Shown here in pieces: positions 1 through 5,504 of a stretch of DNA of 7,312 nt. Each line of letters begins with the position of its first letter. The stretch's first letter is position 1. Origin of the DNA: Deltaproteobacteria bacterium (GTDB lineage: Bacteria; Desulfobacterota; Binatia; UBA9968); assembly GCA_005878685.1 (NCBI GenBank), contig VBLN01000215.1, forward strand, positions 1-7,312, written 5' to 3'. The translations under genes were made by a program, and so were the position numbers. The notes under the pieces are model-generated. The model was not told the DNA's origin, did no database searches, and saw nothing but the letters and a program-made list of their open reading frames with translations.

Positions 1-481
1 GAGCGTCTTTGGCACTTACCAGCTTCGAGTTGTATCCCAGCACATAATAATTGTTATATAGACTTGCCCAGTATCCCTCCGGATCCCGGAATTGCTCCGG
101 GTATGCCGAATCCTCCGCGGAGCGGTACTGCTGCAACAGCCGTGCTCTTTTCAGCGCATTGATTACCGTGTTATTGATGACGTCGACTGTATTTCGGCCA
201 GCCTTATCCTCCGTTAGGATGCGGTTCAGCAGCGGCTCGCCGCTCATCCGAAGGAGATCGGTCTTGATGAAAGGGTACTTTTCTTCGAATCGCTTCAGCA
301 GCATCCTGCTGTCGTTGATGTTGAGCGGCCCATAGAAGACGACGCTCCCCTCGCGCTTCGCGCCTTCAATCACACTCGCCAGCGAGCCGCCAGTTTGGCA
401 AAGACCTTCGCTAACGAAAGCGACGGCCAAAAGAAAGCCAAGGATGCCACCGAAAAGAGCAAACCGCGGGCGATAATTCAT
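1..481 (-). CDS. ABC-type (Fe3+/family 1) extracellular solute-binding protein, 3' end cut by window edge
   Basis: The frame is open from an ATG at 481 to the left edge, giving 160 residues without a stop, so the C-terminal half is missing. Residues 1 to about 28 form an export signal (MNYRPR, then a hydrophobic run GGILGFLLAVAFVSEG). The mature part begins SLASVIEGAKREGSVVFYGPL, and the 'A..EG.vvfY' start is typical of family 1 / AfuA-FutA-type binding proteins. It is followed by a helix ending in FEEKYP and a strand, then DVINNTVINALKRARLL and the YWASLYNNYYVLGYNSKLV stretch seen after the first lobe in this family. The role is periplasmic capture of a solute, perhaps iron or a small organic ligand; the ligand cannot be read from this half. 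GAAGGA sits just upstream of the ATG as ribosome-binding site. The gene lies 124 bp downstream of the CMD-like gene and may have its own promoter. No permease or ATPase is visible. Confidence 0.85.
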   Translation of the reverse strand, partial: MNYRPRFALFGGILGFLLAVAFVSEGLCQTGGSLASVIEGAKREGSVVFYGPLNINDSRMLLKRFEEKYPFIKTDLLRMSGEPLLNRILTEDKAGRNTVDVINNTVINALKRARLLQQYRSAEDSAYPEQFRDPEGYWASLYNNYYVLGYNSKLVSAKDA

Positions 482-529
482 TCTTTCCTTCTCTCCAGTA
501 TCAGTCTACCCCACAACCGATACCGTATC

Positions 530-559
530 CCTATAGGCAAAGGAGAAACAGCGCTTCAA
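530..559 (-). promoter_or_regulatory. Possible sigma70-type promoter for the binding-protein gene at 481
   Basis: Read on the minus strand, TTGAAG (554-559) and TATAGG (530-535) are 18 bp apart; each matches the consensus at four of six positions. A perfect 11-bp dyad, GATAC-C-GTATC (519-529), sits immediately downstream of the -10, about where transcription would start, and could be an operator. The match is modest and the dyad is short, so this is a candidate only. Confidence 0.25.
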
Positions 560-605
560 CCGAAAGCACGACCTTCGTTTCATGTCGACGCGCTGCTTTC
601 CCTGT

Positions 606-1157
606 TCAGAAAGTCGGGCTGTCGTCCGGCGGCGCTACCTCGAACGCGTTCAGGACCAATCCGATCAGGCCATAGTGACCCACGAGCGCGACGGTTTCCA
701 CAAGACGCTCCCGGCCCAACTCGCCGAGCGCGCGGGCGAATACTGCGTCGGTTAGCTTGCGCTCGCGCAGCAGGCTATGCACAATCTCCACGAGGAGCCG
801 CTCATGCAGCGTCAATCTTTCCAGCGAACCGTGGGCGCGCACGGTCTCGATCGCTTCGGCGCGTACGCCGACCTGGCGCGCCCTTGCTTCATGCCGCACC
901 CACGCGTAGCGCGCGCCCATCTCGCGCGCGGCCGCGAGAATCACCAGTTCGCGATCGACTTCGGGCAGCGAAGCGTTGAAGCGGAAGTAATCTTCCAGGG
1001 CCGCCGCCCGGTCGGCGAGCGCCGGCACATGGATCAAGACGCCGTACGGGCCGCCTGTGCCTTGGCGCATTCCGGCGCGCACGGCGGCGATGCGATCCCA
1101 CACCGCCTGATTCTCAGGCGAGAGATCTTCGCGGTTAACTCGTGGCAATCTGCTCAT
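606..1157 (-). CDS. Carboxymuconolactone decarboxylase (CMD) family protein, cysteine-free
   Basis: This 183-residue cytoplasmic protein has no signal peptide. The start is secure: AGGAGGGG lies just before the ATG at 1157. The CMD-fold signature is visible in the middle: VDRELVILAAAREMGARYAWVRHEARARQVGV (residues 67-98) matches the family pattern 'R.ElviL..a...g..yeW..H...A...Gv'. It is followed by helices covering the LTLHERLLVEIVHSLL and LVETVALVGHYGLIGLVLNAF segments, which are typical of the family's trimer or hexamer core. His89 is the conserved histidine. The usual Glu before Trp is Ala here, and the protein has no cysteine, so the AhpD-type CXXC peroxidase chemistry is excluded. Function is probably a decarboxylase, hydrolase or unknown small-molecule enzyme in aromatic or lactone degradation; the substrate is unknown. 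The TctC-type gene ends 39 bp upstream, which suggests co-transcription. Confidence 0.85.
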   Translation of the reverse strand: MSRLPRVNREDLSPENQAVWDRIAAVRAGMRQGTGGPYGVLIHVPALADRAAALEDYFRFNASLPEVDRELVILAAAREMGARYAWVRHEARARQVGVRAEAIETVRAHGSLERLTLHERLLVEIVHSLLRERKLTDAVFARALGELGRERLVETVALVGHYGLIGLVLNAFEVAPPDDSPTF

Positions 1158-1196
1158 TTCCCCTCCTGATAACCGGCCGTGCTGTCATGTGAGGCG

Positions 1197-2228
1197 CTAC
1201 TCCCCCATGAGCTTTTTTAGCGAAGCGGTGACCTCCGGCGGTTGGACAACCACTTCTTTTGCCAGCGCCTCGAGCTCCTCTCCGCTGATAAGTTCCGGCT
1301 CGAGCCCTCTCTTCTTCGCTTCTGCAATAAGCTCGGCGCTGTTCAACCCCTTGGCATAGGCCGCGCGCAAAATCTTGAGCTGCTCCGGCGGGATGCCGGG
1401 AGACGAGATCACCGGGGCGCTGCCGAACTCACCCGAACCCAGCATGACGTTGGCAAGGCGGCGGTTTGCATCGGTGGTTTTGTACTGATCCATCAGCTCG
1501 TTGAGCAGCGGCGTATCATCGAGCCGTGCGTCCCGCTTCTTTCCGGTTTGAACCAGGACGCGAACCAGTCCCTTGCTGCGCCAAATGTTGAACGGCTCTC
1601 GCCCAAAAAAGACCTGAATCGTAAAAGCGCGGCACTGCACTTCTCCCCGCTCCACGGCGAGCTCGATCTCGGCGCCTCCCTGGTAACCGGTCACTAAGTG
1701 AAATTTCGCGCCGATCGTTTGCTCGAGCAATTTCGGCAGGTAGTAACCGGTATTTCCAGTGCCCGTGGCGCCGCACTTCGGCGGCACGGCGGCGCTGCGA
1801 ACGTCATGGATCGTTTTGTAAGGGCTGTTGGCCCACATGTAAAGCATCGAGTTGGTCGGCGTCGAGCTCCCGATCCACGAATATTTGGACCAATCAAACT
1901 GGACCTCTTTGCGCCCCATAACCTGCTCGAAATAGAGCGCAGCGTTGATGACGCCGAGCGTCAGGCCGTCCGGCTTGGCGATACTGTAAATATAGTTGGC
2001 CGCCGTCATCGAGCCTGCGCCGGTCATATTCTGTACAACCGTGGCTGGATTACCCGGAATGTTTTTGGTCAGTTGCGGAGCGATCATCCGTCCCCACAGG
2101 TCATGCGCGCTGCCCGCGGGGTACCCTACGAGAATTCTTATGGTCTTGCCCTGATAGAAAGGAGCTTGTGCTCCAACCTCGGAGTTCCATGCTAGAAAGA
2201 GCAGCAGCCAGAAGGTTATCCTTTTCAT
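1197..2228 (-). CDS. TctC/Bug-type tripartite tricarboxylate transporter substrate-binding protein
   Basis: 343 residues, a normal length for this family. The signal peptide is MKRITFWLLLFLAWNSEVGAQA, with likely cleavage after Ala22. The mature protein opens with FYQGKTIRILVGYPAGSAHD (residues 24-43), the classic first strand and loop of Bug proteins, which normally contact the ligand carboxylate. Later landmarks are PATVVQNMTGAGSMTAANYIY (61-81) and GYQGGAEIELAVERGEVQCR (181-200), the family's 'Y.GgaE...A..rGEv' motif. A C-terminal ISSPGIPPEQLKILRAAYAKGL helix region follows, also typical. The expected role is periplasmic capture of a carboxylated organic compound for a TctAB membrane transporter or a two-component sensor. 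No TctA or TctB gene is present here, as is usual for orphan Bug genes. Cys152 and Cys199 could form a disulfide (inference). The gene precedes the CMD-like gene by 39 bp and follows the SnoaL-like gene by 94 bp on the same strand. Confidence 0.88.
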   Translation of the reverse strand: MKRITFWLLLFLAWNSEVGAQAPFYQGKTIRILVGYPAGSAHDLWGRMIAPQLTKNIPGNPATVVQNMTGAGSMTAANYIYSIAKPDGLTLGVINAALYFEQVMGRKEVQFDWSKYSWIGSSTPTNSMLYMWANSPYKTIHDVRSAAVPPKCGATGTGNTGYYLPKLLEQTIGAKFHLVTGYQGGAEIELAVERGEVQCRAFTIQVFFGREPFNIWRSKGLVRVLVQTGKKRDARLDDTPLLNELMDQYKTTDANRRLANVMLGSGEFGSAPVISSPGIPPEQLKILRAAYAKGLNSAELIAEAKKRGLEPELISGEELEALAKEVVVQPPEVTASLKKLMGE

Positions 2229-2322
2229 CGCCTTTTTTCGCCCTCCCCGAGACTATGCTAGCGCCAAAGCCTTTGCTTTTCTGTCTGGTCTATAATCCCA
2301 GCACAGAAAAGGACGAGTCTCG

Positions 2323-2787
2323 CTACCGTACGTTGGCAACGGGCCTCAGCAGTCCGAACTGTAGGATCATCCCGAGCTCGTCGCGGGTGACCCACTCCTC
2401 GATAATCTTGTCATTCTCAAAGCGAAAGATCGCGATCGCGTTCCACGTAACCGTTTTACCTGTGACGTCGTAGTGACCAAGACGTGAGCGCCAGATGCCG
2501 GTTCCCACCCCCCGGTGAGTGAGCCGCACTGCTAGCCGGTCCCCCGATTCTAAAACGTCGTGGATCTCTGTCTCAAACTGCGAAAAGGTCTCCTTGCGTC
2601 GCTCCGCTACACCACGAACGCCGGCGATCCCCGTGACGGCTCCTCCAGGCCGGTGCATCACACACTGAGGATGAAAAAGCTCCTGAATGAGTTCCACCCG
2701 TCCCAGGTCAAGCACTTCATGGAAGTATCTGCGGGTCACCTGCTCCTGAGCCGACGATTGATCCTTGAATTTTTTCTCCCTATCCAT
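2323..2787 (-). CDS. SnoaL-like / ester cyclase family (NTF2-fold) protein
   Basis: 154 residues, cytoplasmic, the usual size for a single-domain SnoaL-like protein. The order of elements fits the alpha+beta cone: N-terminal helices VTRRYFHEVLDLGRVELIQELFHPQCVMHRP (about 17-47), then helix GVRGVAERRKETFSQF (about 57-71), and strands ETEIHDVLESGDRLAVRLTHRGV (73-95). The hallmark end follows: GKTVTWNAIAIFRFENDKIIEEWVTRDELGMILQFG (110-145), matching the family's 'G..v....i.i.rf.dgkI.e.W...D..g...QlG'. The family includes polyketide cyclases and many uncharacterised small-molecule isomerases or hydrolases, and no substrate can be assigned. There is no strong Shine-Dalgarno before the ATG; two copies of AACCTAT (2797-2803 and 2812-2818 on the plus strand) lie immediately upstream. 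It is first of the four-gene minus-strand group. Confidence 0.82.
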   Translation of the reverse strand: MDREKKFKDQSSAQEQVTRRYFHEVLDLGRVELIQELFHPQCVMHRPGGAVTGIAGVRGVAERRKETFSQFETEIHDVLESGDRLAVRLTHRGVGTGIWRSRLGHYDVTGKTVTWNAIAIFRFENDKIIEEWVTRDELGMILQFGLLRPVANVR

Positions 2788-2881
2788 CTTGACTTTAACC
2801 TATGAAGGTCCAACCTATCACGCGAGAACTCTTACTCCAAGCAATTTAGTCGGCTCTGGTAAGATACTTTCCGCATTACGA

Positions 2882-2903
2882 AAACGTGAAAGGTTGCACG
2901 TTT
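2882..2903. repeat. Dyad symmetry AAACGTG-N8-CACGTTT, possible operator or weak terminator
   Basis: Seven-base arms at 2882-2888 and 2897-2903 are perfect reverse complements around an 8-base centre. The dyad lies about 95 bp upstream of the SnoaL-like start codon, a plausible place for a repressor or activator site. On the plus strand the right arm runs into TTTGTTTTGT, so a weak rho-independent terminator is an alternative reading, but no plus-strand gene precedes it. The symmetry is seen directly; the function is inference. Confidence 0.35.
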
Positions 2904-2962
2904 GTTTTGTCGCGGGAGCGCTATTCCCCGAAGAAAGCGCTTCTTATCTTTGACACGGCTAC

Positions 2963-3031
2963 ATGCCGAAGAAGCGGCCGAGCGAATATCTAAAGGGCGG
3001 AAGAATCTTCTTGACCTGTGAGGCAGAGGAG
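2963..3031 (+). pseudogene. Relic resembling an internal piece of an amidohydrolase (Amidohydro_2 type)
   Basis: Twenty-three plus-strand codons starting at the ATG at 2963 read MPKK-R-PSEYLKGGRIFLTCEAEE. The stretch 'KkPSEYlk.GRIf.tcEaEE' resembles a conserved internal segment found roughly two-thirds along Amidohydro_2 (COG2159-type) metal-dependent hydrolases. A stop (TGA, 2951-2953) lies 9 bp upstream in the same frame. After position 3031 the reading runs into the hairpin and terminator sequence with no further resemblance, although the frame stays open to 3238. No Shine-Dalgarno precedes the ATG. The best reading is a leftover fragment of a deleted gene. The alternative is an unrecognised 91-residue protein at 2963-3238, which is unlikely because it would be read across the terminator and antisense to the end of the helical-protein gene. 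Confidence 0.4.
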
Positions 3032-3049
3032 GTGGCCGGCGCCACCAAC

Positions 3050-3081
3050 AAAAAGGGCCCAGATCATGAGACCTGGGCCCT
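3050..3081 (-). terminator. Intrinsic terminator of the helical-protein gene
   Basis: On the minus strand a perfect 9-bp GC-rich stem, AGGGCCCAG and CTGGGCCCT (3054-3062 and 3073-3081 in plus coordinates), with a 10-base loop, is followed directly by TTTTT-G-TT. This is a textbook rho-independent terminator. It lies 79 bases downstream of the stop codon at 3161 and insulates the left-hand gene group from transcription coming from the right. Confidence 0.85.
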
Positions 3082-3160
3082 CCGAATTCGAAATCTGAAA
3101 GCGCTGGTGGATACAGAAAGGCTGCTATGCCTTCAACCCGTTATGAAAGAAAATCCGATC

Positions 3161-3577
3161 TTAATGCCCGGCTTTGATGAGGGGGCCATTAAGCCCCGTC
3201 TCTCTCAGCAGGCCGCGAGAATGCTCAAGCTGCTCTAAAAGCGTGAGAGAGAAAAGCGCTAGTTCACGGTATAACACATGCCATTCTTCGGCTTGCATTG
3301 CGCGAGCGATGAGAGCGAACTGAGCCGCTTCCGCGCCGTAATCTTTTACTTCTCCTTGTGATAACGAGCGCAACTGCTCTGCCCAGCGAAGAGCATACTC
3401 AGGCATGCCGTTCTCGAGTTCGAGCGCTCTTTTTTCTATCCCCAGCAGCTGCTCCATTTCTCGTCTCGTCTCTTGTAGCCTCTCGTTCTCAAGGGCCCTC
3501 CGTATCAATTGATCCTCTTCCCCCGCACCTTTCAAGGCCCGGATGGCTTCCAAATCTATAACCTTGCCATTCTCCAT
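3161..3577 (-). CDS. Uncharacterised 138-residue all-helical, charged protein
   Basis: I do not recognise this family. The start is placed at the ATG at 3577 because AAAGGAGG lies exactly five bases upstream; the frame is open 15 codons further, but that longer start has no such site. The protein begins MENGKVIDLEAIRALKGAGE. It then has a long, strongly charged helix rich in Glu, Arg and Leu (residues about 22-56, possible coiled coil), a break at NGMPE (56-60), and further amphipathic helices (about 61-72 and 80-123). It ends GLNGPLIKAGH. There are no cysteines, no signal peptide and no membrane segment, so it is probably a soluble cytoplasmic protein, perhaps dimeric. Codon use looks normal. 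It has its own ribosome-binding site and terminator, so it is probably monocistronic. It is divergent from the TPR lipoprotein gene. Confidence 0.72.
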   Translation of the reverse strand: MENGKVIDLEAIRALKGAGEEDQLIRRALENERLQETRREMEQLLGIEKRALELENGMPEYALRWAEQLRSLSQGEVKDYGAEAAQFALIARAMQAEEWHVLYRELALFSLTLLEQLEHSRGLLRETGLNGPLIKAGH

Positions 3578-3804
3578 GATTTCCTCCTTTGAACCTCGCA
3601 CACTTCTTATTGCACGGCCCATGCCAGTTTAGAAAACTAGAAAATTTAAGATCTTATCGCCGCCTCCGAGTCTCTATGACACAGCCTTTGACAACGTTGC
3701 TGACAAAATGACAGGAAGGGAAAACCCTACACCAGTCTTGATCGTTGACTCTCGTCGGCATGTGGTGGTTGACTTCTGTTGGGGCTGAATCTACCGTTGT
3801 TTGT
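3578..3804. other. Divergent intergenic region between helical-protein and lipoprotein genes
   Basis: This 227-bp spacer must hold the promoters of both divergent genes. It is AT-richer than its flanks around 3626-3655. A perfect -35-like TTGACA on the plus strand (3688-3693) has no good -10 at the right distance. A 13-bp palindrome-like element, AGTTT-AGA-AAACT (3626-3638), sits about 50 bp upstream of the helical-protein start and could be an operator. No promoter is called with confidence. Confidence 0.4.
3583..3590 (-). promoter_or_regulatory. Strong Shine-Dalgarno fixing the start at 3577
   Basis: AAAGGAGG on the minus strand, five bases before the ATG at 3577. It is the best ribosome-binding site in the window and rules out the longer upstream start at 3622. 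Confidence 0.8.
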
Positions 3805-4467
3805 ATGAGAAGATCCCAATGGCTCGAGTGGCTCTCGATTGTTTTCCTTCTCTCCGGCTGTGCCTCGTTCCAAGTCGCGGGGCAGGTTCGATCGGGGAGA
3901 CAAGCCCTCCTCTCCAACAATCCTGAACAGGCGCTCATTTATTTCCAACAAGCGGCTGAGAGCGAACCCAACTACACGATGCAATCCGGACCGTTTCGGG
4001 AAGGCGTGTGGACCTACGTCGGACGCGCCCAATATAATACAGGCAAATTGCCGGAGGCTCGCCGGTCTCTCGAACGAGCCCTCTCGCTTTACGAGGACGA
4101 TTACTTGGCCAGACTCTACCTGGGCTTGACTCTGGCGCGCGGCGGCGATCGTTCAAAAGGCCTCAAAGAGATCGAAAGCGGAATGAAAGGGCTCTATGAC
4201 TGGCTCGAACATATTAATTACTACTCTCTGTATGGGCCGTTTTGGGATCCAGGGCGGGCAATTCGCTCGGAGATCGAAAAGAGTCTCGGGATGATTTCGG
4301 GCAAGGATATTGAATGGCCGAAGCTGATCTCAAGCGCCGAGTGGGTGGGTCAAAAGGTAGAGGAGGAGATCGATAAGGCCCGGCTGGATGAGAGGCGCCA
4401 CCGGGAGCGAGAGTTTGATCGACGACCGGGACTATCTACGGGACTATCTATAGGTGGAGGCTTTTGA
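3805..4467 (+). CDS. TPR-containing outer-membrane-type lipoprotein
   Basis: 220 residues. The start at 3805 is chosen because it gives a compact lipoprotein signal: MRRSQWLEW, then LSIVFLLSGC, with the lipobox LSGC and Cys19 as lipidation site. Ala20 after the Cys gives no inner-membrane retention (Asp) signal, so outer-membrane sorting is expected. Upstream in-frame starts at 3760 (ATG) and 3745 (TTG) would only lengthen the n-region; no strong Shine-Dalgarno marks any of them. TPR-like helix pairs follow: GRQALLSNNPEQALIYFQQA (about 31-50), VWTYVGRAQYNTGKLPEARR (69-88, continuing to about 100), and LARLYLGLTLARGGDRSKGL (101-120). A middle segment has aromatics (YDWLEHINYYSLYGPFWDPG), then a charged helix (KVEEEIDKARLDERRHRERE), and a Gly-rich tail GLSTGLSIGGGF. 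The likely role is a periplasm-facing scaffold for protein-protein contacts; the partner is unknown. Confidence 0.82.
   Translation: MRRSQWLEWLSIVFLLSGCASFQVAGQVRSGRQALLSNNPEQALIYFQQAAESEPNYTMQSGPFREGVWTYVGRAQYNTGKLPEARRSLERALSLYEDDYLARLYLGLTLARGGDRSKGLKEIESGMKGLYDWLEHINYYSLYGPFWDPGRAIRSEIEKSLGMISGKDIEWPKLISSAEWVGQKVEEEIDKARLDERRHREREFDRRPGLSTGLSIGGGF
4427..4450 (+). repeat. Perfect tandem 12-bp duplication inside the lipoprotein C-terminus
   Basis: CGGGACTATCTA occurs twice back to back (4427-4438 and 4439-4450). It is in frame and produces the peptide repeat GLST-GLSI near the end of the lipoprotein. The unit is a multiple of three, so the frame is kept. The second copy also contains the stop codon of the convergent amidohydrolase; both copies contain the same TAG on the minus strand, so removing one would not extend that gene. 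It looks like a replication-slippage event. Confidence 0.85.
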
Positions 4468-5344
4468 CGGATCGAGCAGTTCGGATCGAGAACTTGCATT
4501 CTTGATGCTGTGGCAGCGGCCAGTTCAGCCACTCGGCAATGGCGCGCCCCATAATCCATTCCTTGTCCGCGGCGGAAAGATATTCCAGCTCTTCGATAAA
4601 CAGCGTCACCGCCTCCCGGTAAGGGCAGGGGAGGTGCGAAAGGTCCGTGCCCCAAAAAACGCGCCGCGGCCCGAAGGCCTCGACCACGCGGCGAATATGC
4701 GAATGAAGCGATGGGAAAGGATAGCCCTCGGTCACATAGCAAGGCAAGGCTGAGGCCTTAACCGCCACGTTGCTCAACCGCGCGAGCTTGGCCAAGGCCT
4801 CAACGGCGGAACCCAAGGGTTGGCCTTTAAGTGCGGTGCTCAGGCCCATGTGGTCGATGATGAGACGCAGCCCCGGATGGCGCTCGGCAATCTCGCCGAG
4901 CTTCGGCACGGCTTGCGGCGCGAATGCCATGACAGGCACGTCATAACGCTCCGCCGCGTCCCAAAACCAGTCCGCCGTGCCGTCTTCCAGCCACGAGTGA
5001 GTACGGCCCTGATGAAAAACGGCGCGAATCCCCAACATGCCGGGCTGTTTTTTCCAGCTGCCCATTCGTGCCCGGCTCGACGGCTGGTCGAGGGGCAACT
5101 TTCCCATGACTGCAAAACGACTAGGGTGTAAACGGGCCGCTTCCAGCGATGTGTCGTTGCGGTTTCCCTCCCACGACGGCGGCACAAGGATGACGCGGTC
5201 AACACCCGCACCATCCATCTCACGCAAGAGTTCTTCACGACCCAGTGGCTCCGGCCGATGCGGCTTAGAAGCATCTACCGTCGCATAGGGCTTGTCGGGC
5301 GTCTCGGCTGCCCAGATATGGACTTGCGAGTCGATGATGATCAT
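4448..5344 (-). CDS. Amidohydrolase family (COG3618-type, TIM-barrel) metal-dependent hydrolase
   Basis: 298 residues from the ATG at 5344. The start fits because the family's first strand, MIIIDSQVHIW, begins the protein; a longer frame to a TTG at 5401 would start almost on the predicted transcription start. The fold resembles 2-pyrone-4,6-dicarboxylate lactonase and related hydrolases. Visible landmarks are QVH at residues 7-9 (position of the metal-binding HxH), GAGVDRVILVPPSWEGN (45-61), LRLIIDHMG (159-167, His165 a likely metal or active-site residue), VAVKASALPCY (193-203) and RVFWGTDLSHLP (228-239, Asp234 the expected catalytic Asp). The end, WIMGRAIAEWLNWP, is the usual closing helix, followed by a 22-residue extra tail. 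The first His of HxH is Gln here. It is cytoplasmic and likely hydrolyses a lactone or cyclic carboxylate; the substrate is unknown. It overlaps the convergent lipoprotein gene by 20 bp. Confidence 0.86.
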   Translation of the reverse strand: MIIIDSQVHIWAAETPDKPYATVDASKPHRPEPLGREELLREMDGAGVDRVILVPPSWEGNRNDTSLEAARLHPSRFAVMGKLPLDQPSSRARMGSWKKQPGMLGIRAVFHQGRTHSWLEDGTADWFWDAAERYDVPVMAFAPQAVPKLGEIAERHPGLRLIIDHMGLSTALKGQPLGSAVEALAKLARLSNVAVKASALPCYVTEGYPFPSLHSHIRRVVEAFGPRRVFWGTDLSHLPCPYREAVTLFIEELEYLSAADKEWIMGRAIAEWLNWPLPQHQECKFSIRTARSVKSLHL

Positions 5345-5402
5345 AGCGTTGCCATGGCTCTTTGATTGCGCCGCAAATGCGCGCGGTGACGCCGATAGCA
5401 AA

Positions 5403-5432
5403 CTGATAGTCTGATGCTTAGCGTCACGTCAA
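5403..5432 (-). promoter_or_regulatory. Candidate sigma70-type promoter for the amidohydrolase
   Basis: Read on the minus strand, TTGACG (5427-5432, five of six consensus bases) and TATCAG (5403-5408, four of six) are separated by 18 bp. Transcription would start near 5396, leaving a leader of about 50 bases before the ATG at 5344. This supports the shorter start and suggests the gene can be transcribed independently of the methyltransferase gene upstream. Confidence 0.4.
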
Positions 5433-5504
5433 AATTAAAAGCGACCGGCTGGAGGCAACAAGCGGAAGGCGGCCGGGACGGAATTAGGCGCTTGAACGGC
5501 ACGC

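Larger units (their letters stand above)
2788..3160. other. 373-bp intergenic stretch with dyads, a gene relic and a terminator
   Basis: No intact gene is supported here. The stretch is the upstream region of the SnoaL-like gene at 2787 and the 3' end of the helical-protein gene at 3161. It holds, left to right, the AACCTAT pair, a dyad AAACGTG-N8-CACGTTT, two AGCGCT copies (2917-2922 and 2936-2941), a short plus-strand amidohydrolase-like relic, a small GGTGGC/GCCACC hairpin (3031-3046) and an intrinsic terminator firing leftward. No convincing -35/-10 pair for the SnoaL-like gene was found. Confidence 0.6.

Noticed and set aside
395..979. Plus-strand open frame across the binding-protein start and the CMD-like gene
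   Set aside because: It is an Arg/Ala/Pro-rich mirror of the CMD-like gene, spans an intergenic gap and resembles no family.
1242..2195. Plus-strand open frames opposite the TctC-type gene
   Set aside because: They are antisense shadows of a well-supported gene and have no start signals or domains.
2291..2296. Perfect plus-strand TATAAT
   Set aside because: It has no -35 at a suitable distance and no plus-strand gene follows; it would only transcribe antisense to the SnoaL-like gene.
2765..2953. 62-codon plus-strand frame upstream of the relic
   Set aside because: It begins antisense to the SnoaL-like start, has no Shine-Dalgarno and shows no family resemblance.
3622..3622. Longer start for the helical protein
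   Set aside because: The internal ATG at 3577 has a near-perfect Shine-Dalgarno at ideal spacing, while the upstream start has none.
5455..5485. Possible terminator after the methyltransferase gene
   Set aside because: On the minus strand CCGGC and GCCGG can pair, but the loop is long and the T-rich tail (CGCTTTTAATTTT) is interrupted, so it is too weak to call.
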